Source: Aureimonas mangrovi | Lineage (GTDB): Bacteria; Pseudomonadota; Alphaproteobacteria; Rhizobiales; Rhizobiaceae | Length of the DNA stretch: 64,000 bases | Direction: 5' to 3' | NCBI RefSeq assembly: GCF_014058705.1 | Contig: NZ_CP059692.1 | Span: 439,001 to 503,000, forward strand | In this document: piece after piece, positions 31,046 to 39,174 of the stretch | Numbering within the stretch: position 1 is the stretch's first letter | How the letters are laid out: each line of letters begins with the position of its first letter | The notes under the pieces: generated by a model | What the model saw: the letters and a program-made list of their open reading frames with translations, nothing else | Databases searched by the model: none | Told to the model about the DNA's origin: nothing | Program-made: the position numbers and the translations under genes

Positions 31046-33205
31046 CTAGAGAAGGTGTTCGATACGGATTGGCAGGCGCCGGAGGCGAACGCCCGTCGCG
31101 TGATGGACTGCATTGGCGATCGCCGCCGAACCGCCGGCCATCGCCACTTCGCCAAGACCCTTCAGCCCCGTTGCGTTGGCGATCGGGTCCGGCTCGTCGA
31201 TCATGTCGACCTCGATAGTGCCGATATCGGCGTTCACCGCGACGACATAGTCGGCGAGGTCGCAGTTGAGGTAGCCGCCGAAGCGTGGGTCGGTCTCGGT
31301 CTCCTCGCGAAGGCTCGCGCTGATCGCCCAGACGACGCCGCCGTAGATCTGCGAACGTGCCGTGCGCGGGCTGACCACACGGCCGCAGTCGGCGATTGTC
31401 ACGACGCGGGGTACCCGAATCCGCCGCGTGCGCGGTTCGACGCGCACCTCCACAAAATGGGCAATGTAGCTCATGGACGTGAAGCCGGGATATTCAGGCC
31501 CGCCGACGGCGTAGCCGCCACCTTGCAGCGCGGCCAGCGCTTCGGCCTGATCCTGCCCTGGCGCCGTCTGCGATACTTCGACCTGGAGATAGGGTCGGCG
31601 CGTGGTGGCGAGCTGGCGATGCGCATTGCCCGGGACCGCACGCCCGTCGAGAAGCTCGTCGATCCGAGCGCGCATCTGCCGGGCCGCAGCCTCGGCGGCG
31701 GGCACCGCACCGGCGGTGCCCCATGAACCGACAGTGATGTGTTGCGGCGCGCTGGCGGTGTCGCCGATCACGATCTCCAGGCGAGCCGGGTCGACATCGA
31801 TATGCTGGAGCACGGCCTGGGCAATCGCCGAGCGGATGCCCTGACCCATCTCGTGGCCGGAAAGGGCGATCCGGGCGCTGCCATCGGCTCGCACCCGGAA
31901 CGTCGTGATCGAAGGCACCATCATCGCGGGATAGGCGCCGGCGGCGACACCCCAACCGATAAGCGTCCCGTCTCCTGCGGTCATGGAGCCGGGGCGCGGA
32001 TCGCGCGCCTGCCAGCCGAACCGCTGTGCTCCTTCTCGCAGGCACTCGTCTAGGAAACGCGAGGAAAGCGCGTTTCCGGTCAACGCATCAGTCTCGGTCG
32101 CGTTGGCCAGACGGAACTCCACCGGATCGCGGTCGAGTGCGATCGCCAGTTCATCGATCGCGCTTTCAAAGCCAAACAGCGCCGGCTGCGGATGCGGGCA
32201 GCGCATGAATCCGGGGTTTTGCCGATCGGAGCGCAGATAAGTCGACGTGCCGAGATAGTGCGGGATACCATACATGCGCGGCGGCGCGTCGTGGTAACGG
32301 TCCGGCGGCGGATCCATCCCGAGGCGGGACTGCTGCTGCTCGGCATCGTGCCGCACGGCCACCATGCGTCCGTTGACATCGGCGCCGAGGCGGATCCGGT
32401 GCTGGCTCATCGGGCGATAGGTGGCAACGTGAAAGATCTGCGAGCGCGGCATCACGAGCTTCACCGGTTGGCCAAGGATCATCGCAGCACGCGCCACGAT
32501 CGCAGTCTGGCGCTGTGTCGGCCCGCGTTGCCCGAACCCTCCGCCGATATGGGGGCTTTTCACCTCGACCAACGCCGGGTCCAGGCTGAGAAGGCGCGCG
32601 AGGTCCTGCTGGACGCCGGAGGAGCGCTGCGTGCCCTCGTAGATCGTCAAACGGCCCTCCGCCCAGACTGCCGTGGTCGCGAGGAGCTCCATCGTGTTGT
32701 GATGCTGCGTCGGCGAAATGTAGGCTTGATCGATCACCGTCACCGCGTTTGCGAGCCCGGCTGCAGTGTCGCCAGCAATGACGTCCTCGATCGCATCGCG
32801 CGTGGCATCGTCACCGCCGACCGTGAACGCCTCCTCCTCGAACACGGGTCGGATGGTCTCGGCACCCTCGATGGCCGCCTCCAGCGTTTTGGCCACCACC
32901 AGCGCGACGGGCTGGCCACGATAGGCGATCTGCCAGGTCAGCGTTGGCGGAGGCGGTGCGTAGTCACCGCCGGACTGCACCGGGGTGGCCGGGAAGTCGT
33001 CCGGCGTGAACACGCGCACCACGCCCGGAACGCGCATCGCTGCCGCAATCGACATCTCGACCACGACGCCACGCACGATGCTGGCGGGCACCGTAATCGC
33101 GTGCAGCAGGCTCGGCAGGGGCATGTCGGCGGCGTAGATCGGCCTACCGAGCACCTTCTCGCGGGCATCGAACCGCGGCCGTTCCGCGAAGACAGCACTG
33201 GGCAT
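31046..33205 (-). CDS. molybdopterin-binding subunit of xanthine/aldehyde dehydrogenase family (PaoC-like, copy 2)
   Basis: 719-residue paralogue of the neighbouring catalytic subunit, with the same domain order: hammerhead KVLGRPIYAADMPLPS, cofactor loop GGGFGQRG at 221-228 (Arg in place of Lys in the other copy), SGHEMGQGIRSAI, and catalytic Glu in KGLGEVAMAGGSAAIANAV. It lacks a signal peptide. The gene ends 19 bases before copy 1 starts and itself starts three bases past the FAD gene stop. Both copies look intact, so the complex could have two alternative catalytic subunits with different substrates, or one mixed complex. Confidence 0.9.
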   Translation of the reverse strand: MPSAVFAERPRFDAREKVLGRPIYAADMPLPSLLHAITVPASIVRGVVVEMSIAAAMRVPGVVRVFTPDDFPATPVQSGGDYAPPPPTLTWQIAYRGQPVALVVAKTLEAAIEGAETIRPVFEEEAFTVGGDDATRDAIEDVIAGDTAAGLANAVTVIDQAYISPTQHHNTMELLATTAVWAEGRLTIYEGTQRSSGVQQDLARLLSLDPALVEVKSPHIGGGFGQRGPTQRQTAIVARAAMILGQPVKLVMPRSQIFHVATYRPMSQHRIRLGADVNGRMVAVRHDAEQQQSRLGMDPPPDRYHDAPPRMYGIPHYLGTSTYLRSDRQNPGFMRCPHPQPALFGFESAIDELAIALDRDPVEFRLANATETDALTGNALSSRFLDECLREGAQRFGWQARDPRPGSMTAGDGTLIGWGVAAGAYPAMMVPSITTFRVRADGSARIALSGHEMGQGIRSAIAQAVLQHIDVDPARLEIVIGDTASAPQHITVGSWGTAGAVPAAEAAARQMRARIDELLDGRAVPGNAHRQLATTRRPYLQVEVSQTAPGQDQAEALAALQGGGYAVGGPEYPGFTSMSYIAHFVEVRVEPRTRRIRVPRVVTIADCGRVVSPRTARSQIYGGVVWAISASLREETETDPRFGGYLNCDLADYVVAVNADIGTIEVDMIDEPDPIANATGLKGLGEVAMAGGSAAIANAVHHATGVRLRRLPIRIEHLL

Positions 33206-33207
33206 CC

Positions 33208-34227
33208 TCAGGTCCCCCGACCGGCGGCGATCAGAAGCGCGTCCGCCACGGTCCGGGCGCCGAGCTCCACCTTGAAGATGTTCGCCCGTCCCGGCACGGC
33301 CTCGGCGAAGGCGGCTCTTCCGGCCTCGAGCGCGACCGTGTCCGAAAGCTCGCGCCCGGCGAGTACGCCTTCCGCGGCCTCCGATCGCCACGGGCGCGTC
33401 GCGACGCCGCCGAGCGCGACCCGCGCGCGCTCGACCCGCGCGCCCGTCATCTCCAGCGCGACCGCCGCGGATGCGATCGCAAACGCGTATGATTCGCGGT
33501 CGCGGATCTTGTGATAGGTGGATCGTGCGCCGGCTGCGCTCTTCTCCACCACGATGCCGACCACCAATTCGCCGGGCTCGAGCGTGAACTCCAGATGCGG
33601 CGTCTCGCCCGGCAGCCGATAGAGGTCCGCGACCGGGAGCTCGCGCTCACCCGCGGGACCTACGAGTTGAATTCGTGCGTCCATGGCGACCAAAGCGACC
33701 GGCCAGTCTCCCGGCGAGACCGCGGTGCACGCGTTGCTGGTACCGAGCACCGCTTGGCCACGATCGAGCCCGCCGATTGCCGCGCAGCCACTGCCGGGCA
33801 CGCGCTTGTTGCACGGATAATCCGCCGCGCCGCCGCTCGCTCCGCCGTAGCCATTTCGGAAATAGAGGCAACGCGTGCGCTGGAGGAGGTTCGCCCCAAC
33901 GGTCGCCATGTTGCGCAGCTGCTGTGAAGCCGCCTTCGACAGTGCTTCGGCGAGGACCGGATACTCGTCGCGTATGACAGGGTCCGCGGCAACCTGCGCC
34001 ATACGGGCGTTCGCGCCGAAGCGCAGCGTCTCGCCTGCGGTCTCGACTGCGTCCAGCCCTTCGATGAAAGTGACGTCGACGAGCGCCGTAGGCCGCTCGA
34101 TGTTGAGCTTCATCAGATCGTAGAGGGTGGTGCCCCCGGCGACGTAGCGTGCGCCGTCGCTGAAACTTGCATAGGCAGCGATGGCGTCCGCTATGCTGAC
34201 CGGGCGCTCGTAGCGGATCGGTCGCAT
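33208..34227 (-). CDS. FAD-binding subunit of molybdenum hydroxylase, [4Fe-4S]-containing PaoB type
   Basis: 339-residue flavin subunit (CoxM/XdhB fold). FAD-loop motifs are YVAGGTTLYDLMK at 29-40 and NMATVGANLLQRTR at 106-119. Right after the second lies an insertion with Cys120, Cys139, Cys148 and Cys167 (TRCLYFRN, YPCNKRVPGSGC, SNAC), the arrangement that binds a [4Fe-4S] cluster in E. coli PaoB. This sets the enzyme apart from ordinary xanthine dehydrogenase. Its ATG overlaps the stop of the iron-sulfur subunit gene (ATGA). Confidence 0.9.
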   Translation of the reverse strand: MRPIRYERPVSIADAIAAYASFSDGARYVAGGTTLYDLMKLNIERPTALVDVTFIEGLDAVETAGETLRFGANARMAQVAADPVIRDEYPVLAEALSKAASQQLRNMATVGANLLQRTRCLYFRNGYGGASGGAADYPCNKRVPGSGCAAIGGLDRGQAVLGTSNACTAVSPGDWPVALVAMDARIQLVGPAGERELPVADLYRLPGETPHLEFTLEPGELVVGIVVEKSAAGARSTYHKIRDRESYAFAIASAAVALEMTGARVERARVALGGVATRPWRSEAAEGVLAGRELSDTVALEAGRAAFAEAVPGRANIFKVELGARTVADALLIAAGRGT

Positions 34228-34868
34228 CAGCTTCGCCTCATCTCGACGGCCGCTTGCTGGATGGCGGCGACGATGCCGACATAGGCGCCGCATCGGCAGA
34301 TGTTGCCGCTCATGTACTCGCGGATGCGCTCGACTGAATCCGCATTGCCTTCTCGAACGCAGGCGACTGCCGCCATGATCTGCCCTGGCGTGCAGTAGCC
34401 GCACTGGAGCGCGTCGTGATCGATGAAGGCCTGCTGCATGGGATGCAACTCATCGCGGTCCGAAAGACCTTCGATGGTCACCACCTCGCGACCTTCCACC
34501 TTGGCGGCGAAGGTCAGGCAGGAGACGATCCGCTGTCCGTCAATGTGGACGGTGCAGGCCCCACATTGCCCATGATCACAACCTTTCTTCGTGCCCATGA
34601 GCCCGAGTTGCTCGCGCAGCAGGTCGAGCAGCGAAGTGCGCGCATCCACGTCGATTTCGATCGCTTCGCCGTTGACCGTTGTACGCACGGTGAGTGCGTG
34701 CTCGGCAGCGACAGGAAGCTTGGGCAGGAGGTTTGCGTGCTCCTGCGCATGAACGCGGCCAATGAACGGCGCGGTGGAGGCCGCCGCCCCTGCAAGCAGT
34801 GCAGAGCGACGGGAAAGGACGAGCGCCCCTTCGGCTCGCGGATGTCGGTGGTCTGGTTCGTCCGTCAT
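34227..34868 (-). CDS. [2Fe-2S] subunit of molybdenum hydroxylase with Tat signal (PaoA-like)
   Basis: 213-residue iron-sulfur subunit carrying two [2Fe-2S] clusters. Ligands are Cys97/102/105/117 (plant-ferredoxin type, GCDHGQCGAC) and Cys156/159/191/193 (QCGYC and ICRC, helical type). The N-terminus has a twin-arginine signal (SRRSALLAGAAAS, Arg20-Arg21) with likely cleavage at VHAQE, so the assembled complex should be exported folded to the periplasm as in PaoABC. ATG 34868 is chosen; ATG 34877 three codons upstream is possible. First gene of the operon, divergent from tetR. Confidence 0.9.
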   Translation of the reverse strand: MTDEPDHRHPRAEGALVLSRRSALLAGAAASTAPFIGRVHAQEHANLLPKLPVAAEHALTVRTTVNGEAIEIDVDARTSLLDLLREQLGLMGTKKGCDHGQCGACTVHIDGQRIVSCLTFAAKVEGREVVTIEGLSDRDELHPMQQAFIDHDALQCGYCTPGQIMAAVACVREGNADSVERIREYMSGNICRCGAYVGIVAAIQQAAVEMRRS

Positions 34869-34938
34869 CGATCTCATCCCCAACTGACACGGGCCCGGCA
34901 TGCTCGGCGTTGCCGAAAACACGGCATCCGCCTATAAG

Positions 34939-34972
34939 TACGATTGGTATCGCTACATATGTACCAATCGTA
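34939..34972. promoter_or_regulatory. inverted-repeat operator between PaoABC-like operon and tetR
   Basis: Perfect inverted repeat with 11-base arms TACGATTGGTA (34939-34949) and TACCAATCGTA (34962-34972) around a 12-base spacer that itself contains the palindrome TACATATGTA. It lies in the 139-base AT-rich gap between divergent promoters, 70 bases before the first operon gene and 35 bases before tetR. Size and symmetry fit a TetR-dimer site that controls both directions. Confidence 0.8.
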
Positions 34973-35007
34973 TCTATACGTCAATTCTAAAGCGACGAAA
35001 TCTGCTG

Positions 35008-35598
35008 ATGAACACTCCGAAACGACGCCGCTCCATTGGCGCGCGGCCCAATCCGGAGGCGGCGAACGCGATCCTCGACGCCGCAGCCTCGCTTCTCGAG
35101 CGCAAGGGTCTGCGCGGTCTGACGACGGACGCGATCGCGCGCGAAGCGCGGGCCAGCAAAACGACACTTTACCGATGGTGGCCGAACCGCGGTGCGTTGC
35201 TTCTCGCGCTTTACGTGCGAGCGAAAGGTGACAGCGCGACGATCGACACCGGGTCGCTCGTCGAGGATGTTGCGCGGACCTATGCCCGGGTCTTCGAAGC
35301 CTGGCGGGAGCGCGGCCGTCTCTTCTCGCTTATCATTGCCGAAGCCCAGCATGATGACGGCGTGGCGCAGGCTCTGACCGTTTTTCGCGAGGAGCGCGTT
35401 CGCGAGTGGTTACCGACGTTGCGCCGATCCCGCGAACGCGGCGAACTCGCGGAGAATGCCGACCTTGATGCTATCGCCGAATCAATCGTCGCGCACGCCT
35501 GGTTCTACCTGTTGTCTAAACGTCTCGATGTTGATGCGAATATACTAGCCAAAAAGGTGGTTGGTGCTTGGATGCGCAATAAAGATATCGAAACGTAG
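35008..35598 (+). CDS. TetR/AcrR-family transcriptional regulator
   Basis: 196-residue repressor-type protein. The N-terminal helix-turn-helix reads AILDAAASLLERKGLRGLTTDAIAREARASKTTLYRWWPNRGALL in consecutive blocks, the standard TetR_N pattern. The C-terminal ligand domain (about residues 75-196) is specific to the subgroup and uninformative on ligand. The start MNTPKRRRS is selected because the upstream in-frame extension runs through the operator. It is divergent from the molybdenum hydroxylase operon and is most simply its regulator, perhaps sensing the substrate. Confidence 0.92.
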   Translation: MNTPKRRRSIGARPNPEAANAILDAAASLLERKGLRGLTTDAIAREARASKTTLYRWWPNRGALLLALYVRAKGDSATIDTGSLVEDVARTYARVFEAWRERGRLFSLIIAEAQHDDGVAQALTVFREERVREWLPTLRRSRERGELAENADLDAIAESIVAHAWFYLLSKRLDVDANILAKKVVGAWMRNKDIET

Positions 35599-35762
35599 AT
35601 TTTATCGTAGAAATACATCTGACACACTGGGTCGTTCTAAGCTTGGATTCTGTGAGCGTTTGATGACGCTAAGTTAGCCTGTTTCGCTTTTCCAATGAGC
35701 TTTCAATCCAAAGTAATTATCGGGATCTTGCTGGGCCATTTCTGTCAAGATCAGGAACCATT
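35599..35762. other. AT-rich intergenic segment
   Basis: The 164 bases after tetR are visibly richer in A and T than their surroundings and contain no convincing gene. A 7-base inverted repeat (TTGGATT at 35643 and AATCCAA at 35705) was seen but cannot be tied to an insertion-sequence end. It separates tetR from the transposase remnant. Confidence 0.5.
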
Positions 35763-36305
35763 CTAGAAGCCTACACTCGCTCGACCTGACCGTTCGTCCA
35801 AAGGTGACAGGGCTTGGTCAAGCGATGTTCGATATCGAGGTCTGCGCAGTCCCTCGAAGGCATGGCAGCGGAAGAGAACCGTATCGGCTCGCATCCGCCT
35901 GATCTCAGCCGGTGTCCACGTCGTGCCGGAAGGTTCGGTGAAGTGCGTTCCATTGTCGGTCAGCACCGCGTGGATCTTGTAGGGAACGGCGGTAGCGAGA
36001 GCCCGAAGGAAGTCTTTGGCGATGCGGCGGGTCGCCCTCTCGTGCAGTTCGACGAAGGCGAACTTGGTCGTGCGGTCGATGGCCACGAGGAGACAGAGCT
36101 TGCCCTCAGCGGTCCCACCTCGGCGATGTCAAAGTGGAAGTACCGATCGGGTAACGCTTGAACTTCGAGCGCCTGGGCTTGTCACCTTCGACATCAGGCA
36201 GCCGGGAGATGCCGGGGCGCTGAAGACATCGGTGCAGCGATGACTTCTTCAGATGGGGGATCGTTGACTTAGCCTGCGACAACGCGTGGTGGGCCGCCGT
36301 TTAAG
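35763..36305 (-). pseudogene. IS481-family transposase remnant
   Basis: Decayed DDE transposase. In order on the minus strand one can read AAHHALSQAKSTIPHLKKS, SSLHRCLQRPGISRLPDVEG, then after a frameshift YFHFDIAE, after another GKLCLLVAIDRTTKFAFVELHE, then RIAKDFLRALATAVPYKIHAVLTDNGTHF, and after a last shift IEHRLTKPCHLWTNGQVERV followed by a stop. These blocks match the IS481 integrase core. At least three frameshifts, a missing N-terminal third and a missing C-terminus show it is dead. No terminal inverted repeats could be located. Confidence 0.85.
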
Positions 36306-36523
36306 AACTCGCTTCAACTGTAGCCACGGAGGCAGTTCCGTAAGAACAGCTTATCCAATTCTGTAACGGCGAGGCGCGGCTAATTGCCCCCAACACACGC
36401 AGGCAGTACTTTCGGTATGCCTCAAACGGACCAATAGTCGAAAACGAGCTATCCCACGGCCTTGATCCCGACGCGTCGCGGATGCCTGAGTCGTCTGCCG
36501 TGTGGTAGGAAGCCGTCATACGC
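36306..36523. other. intergenic region, no gene recognised
   Basis: Between the transposase remnant and the PLD gene. A 72-codon open frame on the minus strand (36301-36519) has no recognisable family features, no good ribosome site and an unusual composition, so it is not called. Probably rearranged flank of the old insertion sequence. Confidence 0.5.
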
Positions 36524-38053
36524 TCAGCGAGTGCGACGCTTTGAACCTTGCGAAAACTTGTCCGGCAGTCTTCTGAGAAGCCCTCTCTTTGCCAGCGGCT
36601 CGAACATCTGTTCGGGACCTTCAGGATCGAGAATCTGGTTCTCAGCGAGCCATTCCTCGATGTCCTTTAGTTCCGGCGGTTCATAGGGTCGAAGCGACCG
36701 ATCACGGCCGCGCAGGTTCTCGATCGTCGCGACCAGCGAGCCGGTGTCGTGAATCCCTTGCTTCACGGTCTCTGCGCTGGCCCCCAGATGTTCGCCGAGC
36801 AGATCGTTGCGGATAGCCGCTATGCGCCCTCCGGTGCCTGGCGGGCTTCCGGCCGCGTCAATCGTGATGTCGCATTCGGTGTCGAGCCGCATCGAGCGGT
36901 TGTTCATGTTGGCCGAACCGATGCGCAGGAACCGGTCGTCGACGATGAGAACCTTGGCGTGAACGTAAATGGCTTCGCCGCCGTCATTGAACGGATGGTA
37001 GATGCGCAAGCGCCCTTCGTGATCCAGTCGCCGCAGAGCCTCGAAAAGGCGGGCGCGGGCCGTATCCATCGCCAGCGGTTCGAGCCAGCCCTGCGCGGTT
37101 ACCGGATTGACGATCACAATTTCCGGACCGCCGGATTCCTGCAGTCGCCGCGCGATCGCCGCCGCGATCTTGCTGGACGCGAAGTACTGGCTTTCCGCAT
37201 ATATGAAACGCTTTGCCGACAGGATCTGATCGACGAACAACTCCTCGACCTCGCGGACGGATGGCCGCTCATCCAGTTCTGGAGCAGACCGCGAGATCGC
37301 GACATCAACGTTTTCGAAATCAGGTTCAAGGCCGGATGGCCAGCACGCAGAGGCGCTCTCGATCGGCACAAGCGCCGGGGAGCCACCAGCCGTCGCCCAA
37401 CGCTCCCGGCAGACCTCGGCGATGACGCCCGTCACCGGTCCCGTGATCGCGGTCGTGACGTCGTGCCAGGGCTTGTAACGCCGGCGGGTGAACGGACGCC
37501 GTCGACGCTCGTCCTCGAACGCGTGCTCGCGCGTGTCCCAGCGATCGCCGGTCATGTCGATGCCGCCGCAGAAGGCGAGACAGTCGTCGATCATCACGAT
37601 CTTCTGGTGGTGAGATGAGCCGAACGGGTGAGCGCTGTCCAGCTTGGTATGGATGCGCGGATGCCGCATCCACTTCACGACCGTGACGATCGTCGAGCCT
37701 CGCTGCAACGTTGCAAGAGCCCCTATGTCCCAGCGGAGGAGGAAGATTTCGAGATCGGGATTGCGCTCCACGAGCCACAGAACAAAGTCGCCGAGCTTTG
37801 CCGGACCGTCGTCATCCCGATCACGGCCGAGTTCGATGCGACCGTCGAAATCCCAGCCGATCATGGTGATGCGCCGCTTGGCGGAGACCATTGAACGCCG
37901 CGCGAAGCGGAAATAATCGTCGGCGTCGATGATCACGGACAGGCGGTCCGCCCGATCGATCGCCATGCAGTTGCGTCCGGGTTCGAGAATGTCCGAAGTG
38001 GCGGCATCGGACACACCTACGATGTCGTTCTCACCAAGGATACCTGCCGACAA
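36524..38053 (-). CDS. phospholipase D-family protein (cardiolipin-synthase-like)
   Basis: About 509-residue enzyme with two HKD motifs: HHQKIVMIDD in the N-terminal half and HAKVLIVDDRFLRIGSANMNNRS in the C-terminal half, the layout of bacterial phospholipases D and ClsB/C-type cardiolipin synthases. The N-terminus DILEPGRNC followed by DADDYFRFARRSM is typical of a rhizobial subgroup often fused to a DedA/VTT domain; here that domain is absent. The start is taken at TTG 38053, with GGAGC six bases upstream, because homology reaches in front of the first ATG. It is third in an operon with a PgpA-like phosphatase, suggesting phospholipid synthesis or turnover. Confidence 0.85.
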   Translation of the reverse strand: MSAGILGENDIVGVSDAATSDILEPGRNCMAIDRADRLSVIIDADDYFRFARRSMVSAKRRITMIGWDFDGRIELGRDRDDDGPAKLGDFVLWLVERNPDLEIFLLRWDIGALATLQRGSTIVTVVKWMRHPRIHTKLDSAHPFGSSHHQKIVMIDDCLAFCGGIDMTGDRWDTREHAFEDERRRRPFTRRRYKPWHDVTTAITGPVTGVIAEVCRERWATAGGSPALVPIESASACWPSGLEPDFENVDVAISRSAPELDERPSVREVEELFVDQILSAKRFIYAESQYFASSKIAAAIARRLQESGGPEIVIVNPVTAQGWLEPLAMDTARARLFEALRRLDHEGRLRIYHPFNDGGEAIYVHAKVLIVDDRFLRIGSANMNNRSMRLDTECDITIDAAGSPPGTGGRIAAIRNDLLGEHLGASAETVKQGIHDTGSLVATIENLRGRDRSLRPYEPPELKDIEEWLAENQILDPEGPEQMFEPLAKRGLLRRLPDKFSQGSKRRTR

Positions 38054-38091
38054 AATACAGCTCCGTTCTCGCCAAGGGGGGCGCGATCTAT

Positions 38092-38415
38092 CTAAACCAG
38101 CGAGATGCCGATGGCCCACAGGGTCGCGAGCGGCCCGGCAAACTCCGAGAGGCCCGAACGCCGACGCGCCGCGGTCCGCCAGACGCAAAAGCACATGAAG
38201 GCGTTCATGGGCCATGGCAGTACCCAGACGCCGACCGCAAGCCAGGCTGGGGCGTCGCTCGCGAACAGGACGAGCGCCGTGGCACTCGTCGTCAGATTGA
38301 CGATCGTGCCCCATATCAGCATGTCGATGAAGAACAGCCGTGCGAGCGGAACTTCGCCGCTCCATGCGGAGCGCAGATAGGCGCGCCAACGCCACCATTG
38401 CAGCGCGCTGGACAT
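38092..38415 (-). CDS. small membrane protein of unknown family
   Basis: 107 residues with two to three hydrophobic helices (LFFIDMLIWGTIVNLTTSATALVLF, read as one or two blocks; AWLAVGVWVLPWPMNAFMCFCVW; and a weaker C-terminal one). The start overlaps the stop of the pgpA-like gene (ATGA), and the stop is 38 bases before the PLD gene, so it is clearly part of that operon. A reading from 38637 would overlap the upstream gene heavily and is rejected. No family was recognised; a partner or scaffold for the lipid enzymes is possible. Confidence 0.7.
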   Translation of the reverse strand: MSSALQWWRWRAYLRSAWSGEVPLARLFFIDMLIWGTIVNLTTSATALVLFASDAPAWLAVGVWVLPWPMNAFMCFCVWRTAARRRSGLSEFAGPLATLWAIGISLV

Positions 38416-39002
38416 CACGGTTTCGGTCCGTTCTTTGTAGAGCGCGACGTATCCGCCATCAGGGCACTGCCATTTTTCATTGTCCGCCCGCACGTCGCTC
38501 CGCGATAAGCAAGTGTCGCTTTGGGCCAAGCCAGCCATATAAGGAGGGCGGCCGATCCGACGATCGCGCCGGCGGCCATGTCGTCCGCCAGGACACCGAA
38601 GGGCGACGGGATCGTCTCGATCACATTCAGCGGCCACGGCTTCCAGCGGTCAACGAAGAGGAACAACGCAGCGACAGCGGTGATGGCGATGCGTCTCCAA
38701 GTGGCAATCAGCGCGACAAGCACGAGCACACCCAGAACCTCGTCCACGACGATCCGACGATCGTCGCCGATTCCTGATCGTACCTCCAGCGAGGCAATCG
38801 CGAGCGCGGCCGCGATGGAAAGGAGCATTGCCCAAGAAGCCGATGCGGTTCGACCTGGTCTTGCGACCAAGATCACGGTGAGAACGCTCGCAACGGCGAG
38901 GCCGGCGCGCAACGGTTCAACGAGCCCGGCGCCGAACCAGGTCGCTAGGAGAACGTCGGGACTGAACCAGGCGAGTGCGCCGGGAGGCGGGAGGAGCTCC
39001 AT
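38415..39002 (-). CDS. PgpA-like phosphatidylglycerophosphatase
   Basis: 195-residue integral membrane protein. The second half carries the PgpA signature: VVDEVLGVLVLVAL, then FLFVDRWKPWPLNVIETIPSPFGVLADDMAAG read across two blocks; the acidic residues of DEVLG and ADDMAAG are those conserved in PgpA, a Mg-dependent phosphatase making phosphatidylglycerol. The N-terminal half has extra hydrophobic segments and the C-terminus a polar tail, so it is somewhat longer than E. coli PgpA. It leads an operon with a small membrane protein and a PLD-family enzyme. It may be a second copy beside a housekeeping pgpA elsewhere. Confidence 0.82.
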   Translation of the reverse strand: MELLPPPGALAWFSPDVLLATWFGAGLVEPLRAGLAVASVLTVILVARPGRTASASWAMLLSIAAALAIASLEVRSGIGDDRRIVVDEVLGVLVLVALIATWRRIAITAVAALFLFVDRWKPWPLNVIETIPSPFGVLADDMAAGAIVGSAALLIWLAWPKATLAYRGATCGRTMKNGSALMADTSRSTKNGPKP

Positions 39003-39174
39003 CAGTTCAGTTCGAGACCGCGCGTCCTACCCGGCGACAAGCGTGCACAGTGTCGCCGTGTCATCATCATGCAACTCGCGCGCTTGGGCGACGGCGCGAC
39101 CGTCGACGTCTCCGCGAGGTGACCGACATCGGAAGGGGCGGCGTATTCCACAGCCGCGGATCTTCTGAACAACA

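Noticed and set aside
35643-35711. TTGGATT/AATCCAA inverted repeat near the transposase remnant
   Set aside because: Only seven bases, not at the ends of the remnant; likely chance.
36301-36519. 72-codon minus-strand frame beside the IS481 remnant
   Set aside because: No recognisable domain, no ribosome site, unusual composition; treated as non-coding flank.
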